From Acidovorax delafieldii (GTDB lineage: Bacteria; Pseudomonadota; Gammaproteobacteria; Burkholderiales; Burkholderiaceae_C): a stretch of DNA of 64,000 nt. Positions 24,761 through 31,375 of this stretch are shown piece by piece. The translations under genes and the position numbers were made by a program. Below the pieces are notes generated by a model. It was not told where the DNA came from. It saw nothing but the letters and a program-made list of their open reading frames with translations, and searched no databases. The stretch lies in assembly GCA_002377855.1 (NCBI GenBank), contig DFQQ01000023.1, positions 1-64,000 of the forward strand, in the 5' to 3' direction. Each line of letters begins with the position of its first letter. The stretch's first letter is position 1.

Positions 24761-25134
24761 CTACTGTCAACCATGGCAGCCACCTTCAGTCCTCCGTTCG
24801 CCCTGAGCCTGTCGAAGGGCTGCACCTCCACCTCCCACCCGTTCAGCCTGAGCCTGTCGAAGGCCACCCCACGCCCTGGCTTCGACAGGCTCAGGCCGAA
24901 CGGTGGGGGGAAATGTGCAGGCTTCTACAAGTTCAGCCAGGACGGTGGAGAAGATGCCAAGGTGCTCTGTCCCGCCCCCATCCGTTCGCCCTGAGCCTGT
25001 CGAAGGGCCGCGTCGCCACTCCCCATCCGTTCAGCCTGAGCCCGTCGAAGGCTACCCCCGCGCCTCGGCTTCGACAGGCTCAGCCCGAACGGTGGCTGTT
25101 TGAATAAAGACACTGACCCAAAGAGGTTTCGCCC
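24761..25134. repeat. Non-coding spacer with tandemly duplicated repeat module
   Basis: Six copies of a 26-bp repeat (consensus CCGTTCNNCCTGAGCCTGTC + GAAGG) occupy 24794-24820 (F), 24839-24864 (F), 24878-24903 (R), 24982-25007 (F), 25027-25052 (F) and 25067-25092 (R). The order F-F-R recurs with a period of 188-189 bp, so the module has been duplicated in tandem. The second F and the R of each module can fold into a stem of about 24 bp. No gene is seen. It may act as mRNA stabiliser or terminator between the photolyase and SDR genes. Confidence 0.85.
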
Positions 25135-25857
25135 ATGTCCACCCCATCCCTACCATCCCTGCAATCGTTGCCCGAGGGCTACCGCGCCCTCGTCATCGGC
25201 TCCACCGGTGCCATCGGCAGCGCCTTTCTCGCCCATCTGCAGGCCGACCCGCGCTGCGCCCTGGCTGTGGGCCTGGGCCGCCACACCCACCCGTCGGTCG
25301 ACCTGGACGACGAAGCCACCATTGCCCAAGCCGCCCAGCAGCTCAAGGCCCAGGGGTCGTGGCACTGCATCATCCACGCCGCTGGCATGCTGCACGGCCC
25401 CCAAGGACTGCCAGAAAAGCGCCTGGGGCAATTGAACTACGCGCAGATGGAAGCCACGTTCCGCACCAACACCTTCGGCCCCGCGTTGGTACTGGCCCAC
25501 TTTGCGCCGCTGCTGCCCAGGCAGGGGCGCAGCCTGCTGGCCGTGCTCTCGGCCAAGGTGGGCAGCATTGGCGACAACCGCCTGGGCGGCTGGTACAGCT
25601 ACCGCGCCAGCAAGGCCGCGCTCAACATGCTGGTCAAAACGGCGTCGATCGAAGTGGCGCGCACCCACCCCCAGGCTGTGCTGGTGGCGCTGCACCCGGG
25701 CACCGTCAACTCGGCGTTGTCGGCCCCGTTCAACGGCGCAGAAATTGGCCGCCCGGCAGCCGATGCGGCGGCGGACATGCTGCGCGTTCTCGACGGCCTG
25801 CAGGCCGAGCATTCCGGCAGCTTTTACGCTTACAGCGGCGAGCCGTTGCCTTGGTGA
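25135..25857 (+). CDS. SDR oxidoreductase (CsgA/sniffer-like)
   Basis: The 240-residue short-chain dehydrogenase has nucleotide-binding VIGSTGAIGSAFLAHL near residue 17 (a TGxxxG variant), an HAAGML segment in place of NNAG, and catalytic Tyr/Lys in YSYRASKAALNMLV. Such C-factor-like SDRs frequently travel with light-inducible photolyase clusters; its substrate is unknown. It is separated from the photolyase by the repeat array but is on the same strand, so it may be co-transcribed or have its own promoter. A perfect hairpin repeat follows the stop. Confidence 0.85.
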   Translation: MSTPSLPSLQSLPEGYRALVIGSTGAIGSAFLAHLQADPRCALAVGLGRHTHPSVDLDDEATIAQAAQQLKAQGSWHCIIHAAGMLHGPQGLPEKRLGQLNYAQMEATFRTNTFGPALVLAHFAPLLPRQGRSLLAVLSAKVGSIGDNRLGGWYSYRASKAALNMLVKTASIEVARTHPQAVLVALHPGTVNSALSAPFNGAEIGRPAADAAADMLRVLDGLQAEHSGSFYAYSGEPLPW

Positions 25858-25867
25858 GGGCAGGGCG

Positions 25868-25928
25868 GGTTGCTATATTTTTGATACTGCTAGCGCTTGT
25901 CCATCAAGCGCTAGCGGCCGATTTGCCT
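25868..25928. repeat. Dispersed hairpin repeat, copy 4
   Basis: TTTTGATACTGCTAGCGCTTGTCCATCAAGCGCTAGCGGCCGATT-type element with perfect 10-bp arms CTAGCGCTTG (25890-25899) and CAAGCGCTAG (25905-25914). It lies exactly between the convergent SDR and map genes, where it could work as a bidirectional transcription stop. Confidence 0.85.
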
Positions 25929-25953
25929 TGAATGCACAGGGCGAGGCATTCGA

Positions 25954-26754
25954 TCAGATCGACGGGTAGGCACCGGTGCCGCCGGGCCATGCCGTCAGCA
26001 CGTCATAGCCGCTGTCCGTCACGGCCACCATGTGCTCCCACTGGGCCGAAAGCGATCTGTCCTGGGTCACCACCGTCCAGCCATCGGCCAGCTCTTTCGT
26101 TTCACGCTGGCCCGCGTTCAGCATGGGCTCGATGGTGAAGACCATGCCCGCCTCCAGCCGCAGCCCCTGGCCGCGCCGCCCGTAGTGCAGCACCTGCGGC
26201 TCGTCGTGGTACACGGTGCCAATGCCGTGGCCGCAGTATTCGCGCACCACGGTGAAGCTCTCGCGCTGCGCCACCGTGGCAATCGCATGGCCCACATCGC
26301 CCAGCGTGGCCCCAGGCTTCACCTCGCGGATGCCTGCGCACAGCGCCTCGTACGTGGTGCGCACCAGCCGCTGGGCCAGCACGCTGGGCTCGCCCACGCA
26401 GAACATGCGACTGGTGTCGCCATACCAGCCGTCTTTCTCCACCGCCACATCGATGTTCACGATGTCGCCATGCTTGAGCGTCTGCTGGGGCGAAGGAATG
26501 CCGTGGCATACCACATGGTTCACCGAGGTCAGCACCGTCTTGGGGTAGCCCAGATAGCCCACATTGGCAGGCCGCGCGCCCTGCACGTTCACGATGTGGT
26601 CGTGACACAGGCGGTCCAGTGCATCGGTGGTCACGCCCGGCACCACATGCGGCTCGATCATGGCGAGCACCTCGGCCGCCAGCTGCGCCGCGTGGCGCGC
26701 CTTCACCAATTCATCAGCCGAGCGAATCGGCACCCCACGGTGTGTGCGCGCCAT
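25954..26754 (-). CDS. map: Type I methionine aminopeptidase
   Basis: The 266-residue enzyme has metal-binding residues in NIDVAVEKDGWYGDTSRMF (Asp ligands), HGIGTVYHDEPQVLHYG (His), FTIEPML (Glu) and the C-terminal QWEHMVAVT. It removes the initiator methionine from nascent proteins. Its start overlaps the stop of the upstream ParD-like gene by one base (TGATG). Many Burkholderiales also carry a map in the rpsB-tsf region, so this may be a second copy; this cannot be checked here. Confidence 0.92.
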   Translation of the reverse strand: MARTHRGVPIRSADELVKARHAAQLAAEVLAMIEPHVVPGVTTDALDRLCHDHIVNVQGARPANVGYLGYPKTVLTSVNHVVCHGIPSPQQTLKHGDIVNIDVAVEKDGWYGDTSRMFCVGEPSVLAQRLVRTTYEALCAGIREVKPGATLGDVGHAIATVAQRESFTVVREYCGHGIGTVYHDEPQVLHYGRRGQGLRLEAGMVFTIEPMLNAGQRETKELADGWTVVTQDRSLSAQWEHMVAVTDSGYDVLTAWPGGTGAYPSI

Positions 26755-27020
26755 CAGTGTTGCTTTCCGGTGCGTGCAGGGGCGGTCGCTGCCACTTTGT
26801 CCAGTTCACCCCGCGCGGCCAGCGCTACATCCAGCCCACCCGCCAGCTCGGCCCGCACCAGCATCTGGCAAATTTCGCGGTGGTCCAGGTCGGGGTACAT
26901 CTCGGCCAGCATGCCCACGCGCATCCAGTGCTCTGCCTGCGAGTTGATGGAACGGCTCAGCGCCGTGCTGGCCAGACGCAGGTTTTGGTGCAACTGCTCG
27001 GAAATTTTGACTATGCCCAT
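26754..27020 (-). CDS. ParD-like antitoxin-type DNA-binding protein
   Basis: The 88-residue protein matches the ParD-like family (PF11903-type). The ribbon-helix-helix-like N-terminus is GIVKISEQLHQNLRLASTALSRSINSQAEHWMRVG, followed by a helical region. No toxin gene is adjacent; the partner in the operon is map. A perfect 10-bp-arm palindrome lies 16 bp upstream, as expected for an autoregulated RHH repressor. The likely role is transcriptional control of its own operon with map (inference). Confidence 0.82.
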   Translation of the reverse strand: MGIVKISEQLHQNLRLASTALSRSINSQAEHWMRVGMLAEMYPDLDHREICQMLVRAELAGGLDVALAARGELDKVAATAPARTGKQH

Positions 27021-27035
27021 GGTGTGATTGCTATG

Positions 27036-27064
27036 CGAAACATATTTGAATTGTATATGTTTCG
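27036..27064 (-). promoter_or_regulatory. Palindromic operator of the ParD-like/map operon
   Basis: CGAAACATAT (27036-27045) and ATATGTTTCG (27055-27064) are perfect inverted arms around 9 bp. The A/T-rich element stands out from the GC-rich surroundings. On the minus strand it contains TATACAAT, a possible -10 box, so binding would block RNA polymerase. The nearest gene starts at 27020. Confidence 0.75.
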
Positions 27065-27261
27065 TTTATTCGGGGCTTGGCTGCTAGGGGGTGGTTGCGG
27101 CGGTTCAGCAGGGCACAGGTCGGCCGCCTTGTCGCCCCAGGTCCGCGATGACTTGCAGTTGCCGATTCGGCCTTCACAAGGGGCACTGCAAGGCTGATTT
27201 GCGCCATAGGCTGAGAAGTACCCTTTGGTGCCAAGGATTCACATGGGCACAGGTCCGGCCC

Positions 27262-28470
27262 TTAGTGGGCTCGGGCTCGGCCCTCCTCGTCGACGGCCAT
27301 CTGTACCTCGCGGTAGAAGTTTTCGCGCGCTTGCGTGGCCTGAGGGTCGCGCGCCCCACCTGCCCAATTGGCGTTGGAGACAATCACCAATTTGCGTTGG
27401 GGGTCGATGAAGATGCCCTGGCCAAAAATGCCGCGAGCCGCGTAGCTGCCGTCATCATTGGTCCACCATTGGTAGCCATAGCCGCGCCCCGGGCGGCCAA
27501 TGTCGGTGCGCTTGGTGGTCGCTTCGGCCCACCAGCCCTCGGGCACGATGCTCTGGCCGTTGACTTGCGCACCATTCAGGATGAAGACGCCCAGGCGGGC
27601 ATAGTCGCGTGGTGATGCCTGCACGCAGCATCCGCCAATCTCCTTGCCGGTTTTGCTCAGAAGCCAGGTGGCCTGCTGTTCCATGCCTGCGGGGCCCCAC
27701 ACCTTTTCTGCCAGGTAGGTGGCCAGGGGCTTCTTGGTGGCCTGCTGCACCAGTGTGCCCACCAGGTTGGTCTCGCCCGTGCTGTACAGCCAGCGGGTGC
27801 CTGCTGGCACGTCGCGCGGTAGCTTGCGCATGTAGCTCACCAGCGCTTCCACGCCGGGTTCGGGCTGGTGGTTGTTGAACTTGGCCACGTCTGAATTCGG
27901 GTCGGCGTAGTCTTCATTCCACTTCACGCCAGACGTCATGGTCAGCAGCTGCCGCACGCTCACGTCGTCGTAGGCAGAGCCTTTCAGGTCGGGGATGTAG
28001 ACGCTCACCTTGTCGTCCAGGCTTTGGATGAAGCCGTCTTTGACCGCAGCGCCCACCAGGGTGGATGTGAGCGACTTGGCAACGGAAAAGCTGGTCCACC
28101 GACCCGCGCCATCGAAGCCCAGCCCATAGCGCTCCAACCGTAGCTTGCCGTCGTGTACTACCAGCAGCGCAGCGCTGCGCTGGCCTGCCATGTAGGCATC
28201 CACATCGCTCTGGAGCTGGAGAGGTGGCCCTGAGGGCAGGGACGATGGCGTGCCGCTGGCGGGCACCACGTTGGCCTTGGCCAGCAGCGGTATGCGGTCC
28301 AGCGCGCGGAAGGCTGCGTCGCGTTGCGGTTGCGTCCAGAACAGCAAATCGCGGTTCGTTGGCACCGTGGCCAACAGCCCGCGTGTTTCCTTGTCCAGGC
28401 TGAACCAGCCGCCCACGGCGACGGCTCCCAAAAGCACCAGCGTGCCCAGCACCACTTTCTTCAAAGCCAA
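27262..28470 (-). CDS. Serine hydrolase of the class C beta-lactamase family
   Basis: The 402-residue protein has a single N-terminal membrane anchor (VVLGTLVLLGAVAVGGWF). The penicillin-binding fold follows, with SxxK nucleophile motif SVAKSLTS around residue 130, the Tyr motif region WLYSTGETN, and a C-terminal GRGYGYQWWTNDDG block. Relatives include 6-aminohexanoate-dimer hydrolases and esterases rather than true beta-lactamases. The active site faces the periplasm. It is upstream of nothing obvious; 145 bp separate it from the P-type ATPase on the same strand. Confidence 0.85.
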   Translation of the reverse strand: MALKKVVLGTLVLLGAVAVGGWFSLDKETRGLLATVPTNRDLLFWTQPQRDAAFRALDRIPLLAKANVVPASGTPSSLPSGPPLQLQSDVDAYMAGQRSAALLVVHDGKLRLERYGLGFDGAGRWTSFSVAKSLTSTLVGAAVKDGFIQSLDDKVSVYIPDLKGSAYDDVSVRQLLTMTSGVKWNEDYADPNSDVAKFNNHQPEPGVEALVSYMRKLPRDVPAGTRWLYSTGETNLVGTLVQQATKKPLATYLAEKVWGPAGMEQQATWLLSKTGKEIGGCCVQASPRDYARLGVFILNGAQVNGQSIVPEGWWAEATTKRTDIGRPGRGYGYQWWTNDDGSYAARGIFGQGIFIDPQRKLVIVSNANWAGGARDPQATQARENFYREVQMAVDEEGRARAH

Positions 28471-28615
28471 GTTCGTCTCCTTATCGTTGGATCAATCAAG
28501 CTGCCCAAGGCCTGGGCGGCGCGGTACACCGTGTTCAATGGGCTGCCTATGGGATTGCTCCGCGCAGGCGCTGGTGCGATGTTCGCAGACCGGCAAGGGC
28601 CTTTCCTCAGGCCGA

Positions 28616-31072
28616 CTAGCGCCCCATCCGTGCGGCCAGCGCGCGCGTGGCCAGTGCGACCAGCACACCCGAAGTCGCCACCAGGGCCCAGTCTGCGCTG
28701 TGCAACGGGCTGAGGTTCAGCAGTTGGCTGATGGCAGGCACTTGAACCATCACCCCCAAGGATGCCAGCTTGGCGGCAATGATCCATCGCGGTGTGGGCT
28801 GACGCAGGCGGCTCAGGCCGGCGGTGATGGCGGCGCTGGCAACCACCAGCATGGCCAGCGCCATGGCTCTGGCGTGCTCCACATGCTGGTCTGCGCCCAG
28901 CGCGTTCAGGTAGCTCCACACCAGCGCGGCGCTGACCACGCTGCCTACCAGCACGATGCCCAGCCAGATCTCTGGCGTGAAAAAGCGCGCGCGGTGGTGG
29001 CGCTGCACAGCCGCCAAGGGGCCCGACGCCGGTAGGTCCTGAAACGCGAGCATGGCCGTCGGGTGGATCACCAATTCCAGCCACACGATGTGGATGGGCA
29101 GGAACAGCAGGGGCAGGCCCATCAGCGGGATGGCTGCGGCCCCGACAACCAGAGGCAAATGCACCAGCAACAGGTAGGCGAACGCCATGCGCAGGTTGCC
29201 GAACAGCTGGCGCCCCTCGGCCACGGCATCGACGATGGTGCGGAAGTTGTCGTCCAGCAGCACCACGGGCGCCACTTCGCGGGCGCTGCGGGTGCCGCGG
29301 TCGCCCATGGCCACGCCCACGTCGGCCTGGCGCAGCGCGGGCACGTCGTTTACCCCATCCCCCGTCACGGCCACCAATTCGCCCTGGGCTTGCAGGGCTT
29401 GCACCAGCGCCAGTTTTTGCGGCGGTGTGGCGCGCGCCACCACGCGCAGGTCAGCGTGGTGGCGCAGCAGGGCACCTGCATCGTCCGCAGGCGCCAGCAC
29501 GGCGACCTGCTCTGGACTGGCGCCCAGGCCAATTTCACGCGCAATGGCCCCGGCGGTGGAGGGATGGTCGCCCGTGACCATGATGACGCGCATGCGGGCG
29601 GCTAGGCATTCGGCAATGGCAGCAGGTACGCCGTCGCGCACCGGGTCTTCAAAAGCCAGCAGGCCCACAAATGCAAAGCCGTGCTCTGGCTCGGTGGTGG
29701 GGGTGGCGCCAGCTGCCAAGTGCAGCCAGCCGCTGGCGATGACTTTGTGCCCGGTGCTCGCGTATTCCTCCACGCGGGCGATCCAGCCAGCGACCTCGGG
29801 GGGCGCGAGGTCGCACATCGCCAACACGGTTTCGGGCGCGCCTTTCACATAGGCGGTGGCGCGTCCGTCGTCGGTAGCCCACACCACCATCTCTCTGCGC
29901 CGCGCTTCGGTAAAGGGGAAGTCGGTCACCCGTTTCAGTGTGGGCAAGGCCCCGGCTGCGTTGTGCAGTGCTTGGTCCATGGGGTCGCCGCTGTCGGGCC
30001 GGGCCGCCAGGGTGGCGGTCTGCAGCAGCAAGGCATCGGACAGCCCGGCGGCAGGGGCCAGGTGGGCCAGCACCAAGGCCCCTTCGGTGATGGTGCCCGT
30101 CTTGTCAGAAACGATGCAGGTGATGCGACCAATGTTCTCCACCGCGACACCGCGCCGCACCAGCGCCTTCTTGCGTGCAAGCCGAAACACCCCCATGCCC
30201 AGGAAGAAGGTGTAGACCACCGGAAACTCTTCGGGCAGTGCCGCCACGGCCAGCGTCACGGCGCTCATCAGGGCATCGATCCAGCCGTGGTCGTGCCACA
30301 GCCTGACTGCGGCCAGGGCGATGCACACCACCACCGCAACCCCCAGCAGCACCAGCACCAATTCCCTAATCGCGTTTTGCAGCGGCGTGGCCGTGTGGCT
30401 GCCTTCGCTGGCGGAATTGGCAATTTCGCCATAGAGCGTGTCCCGCCCAATGGCTGCAATACGCATGTGGGCCGTGCCCGTCAGTAAGCGGGTGCCGGCC
30501 ATGCCCCAGTGGTCTTCCAATGCGCTGGTGGGCAGCGGTGCGGAGCTGTCCAGCGTGCGCTTGGCCACCGGCAGCGATTCGCCGGTCAAGGTGGATTCGT
30601 CTGCCTGCAGGCCGGAGCCTGACAGCAATAGCCCATCCGCCGGAAAGTACTCACCAGGGGTGACTTCCACCAAATCCCCCGGCACCAGTTCGCGCGCTGC
30701 AATGGTCTGCCACTGGCCGTCTCGCAGCACCCGCGCGAAGCTTGCCAGCCTGCTGGCCAACCCGGCGGCAGAGGCAGAGGTGCGTCGGTGGAGGTAAGCG
30801 TCCATGCCCAGCAAAGGGACGAGGGCTGCTGCCAGGGTCAAGGCCTCGCTGGTTTGGCCAAGCCATGCGAACAGTGCCGACGTGAGCACCAGGAACCACA
30901 GCATGGGATCGCGCGCGGTGTCGCGCAGCACCACCCGCCAGCCGCTGGCCGCCTCGGGCACGATGTCATTGAAGCCGAACTGGCGCTGGCTTTGCACCTG
31001 CGCCGCTTCCAGCCCGACCACACCGGGAGCAAGGTTGGGCATTTTGTCGAGGGGAACGCGACGGTGGCTCAT
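28616..31072 (-). CDS. Cation-translocating P-type ATPase (type II-like)
   Basis: The 818-residue pump has an N-terminal cation-ATPase domain, actuator motif TGES, membrane helix M4 motif PEEFPV, phosphorylation site Asp323 in SDKTGT, and the hinge VTGDGVNDVPALRQADVGVAMG. Six C-terminal hydrophobic helices complete the family layout. The lack of an N-terminal CxxC domain or CPC motif argues against a heavy-metal pump. A Ca2+-type or proton-like cation is more likely, but the ion cannot be assigned because PEEFP differs from the PEGLP of classical Ca2+ pumps. Confidence 0.88.
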   Translation of the reverse strand: MSHRRVPLDKMPNLAPGVVGLEAAQVQSQRQFGFNDIVPEAASGWRVVLRDTARDPMLWFLVLTSALFAWLGQTSEALTLAAALVPLLGMDAYLHRRTSASAAGLASRLASFARVLRDGQWQTIAARELVPGDLVEVTPGEYFPADGLLLSGSGLQADESTLTGESLPVAKRTLDSSAPLPTSALEDHWGMAGTRLLTGTAHMRIAAIGRDTLYGEIANSASEGSHTATPLQNAIRELVLVLLGVAVVVCIALAAVRLWHDHGWIDALMSAVTLAVAALPEEFPVVYTFFLGMGVFRLARKKALVRRGVAVENIGRITCIVSDKTGTITEGALVLAHLAPAAGLSDALLLQTATLAARPDSGDPMDQALHNAAGALPTLKRVTDFPFTEARRREMVVWATDDGRATAYVKGAPETVLAMCDLAPPEVAGWIARVEEYASTGHKVIASGWLHLAAGATPTTEPEHGFAFVGLLAFEDPVRDGVPAAIAECLAARMRVIMVTGDHPSTAGAIAREIGLGASPEQVAVLAPADDAGALLRHHADLRVVARATPPQKLALVQALQAQGELVAVTGDGVNDVPALRQADVGVAMGDRGTRSAREVAPVVLLDDNFRTIVDAVAEGRQLFGNLRMAFAYLLLVHLPLVVGAAAIPLMGLPLLFLPIHIVWLELVIHPTAMLAFQDLPASGPLAAVQRHHRARFFTPEIWLGIVLVGSVVSAALVWSYLNALGADQHVEHARAMALAMLVVASAAITAGLSRLRQPTPRWIIAAKLASLGVMVQVPAISQLLNLSPLHSADWALVATSGVLVALATRALAARMGR

Positions 31073-31143
31073 GGCGGTGTGAAGGGCGGCGCATGAGATC
31101 GTAGCCGAGCGCAGGCAACGCTTGTGCCCGGCACGCCTTGGGG

Positions 31144-31365
31144 CTACTTGTAGTGGGCCCGCTGATCGCCAAAACGGCGTACGCGCTTGCGCCAGGCCCG
31201 GTAGCTGCCGGGCGCCAGCGTGGAGCGCATGAGGGCTTTGACCGCATCCGGCCCTAGGCCATGCACCGCGCGGATATGGTCAAACCCCACGTGATCGCTG
31301 AGCGCCATCTGTACGATTTCGCCCAAAGCGCCAGCGTCCAGCTGAACTTGACCCGTGCTGGGCAT
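31144..31365 (-). CDS. DUF2805 (TIGR03643) family protein
   Basis: The 73-residue basic protein has LGEIVQMALSDHVGFDHIRAVHGL, VKALMRSTLAPGSYRAWRKRVR and a C-terminal Tyr-Lys, all typical of DUF2805. The family is frequently found with photolyase/lipocalin light clusters such as the one at 20-26 kb. Its function is unknown; a helix-turn-helix is plausible from LSDHVGFDHIRAVHGLGPDAVKAL. The start at 31365 avoids overlap with the protease gene; an alternative at 31449 would overlap that gene's 3' end. Confidence 0.72.
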   Translation of the reverse strand: MPSTGQVQLDAGALGEIVQMALSDHVGFDHIRAVHGLGPDAVKALMRSTLAPGSYRAWRKRVRRFGDQRAHYK

Positions 31366-31375
31366 GGCTGGCTTA

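Noticed and set aside
24794..25092. Repeat array considered as a CRISPR
   Set aside because: Mixed orientations, irregular spacing, modules duplicated together with intervening sequence, and no cas genes.
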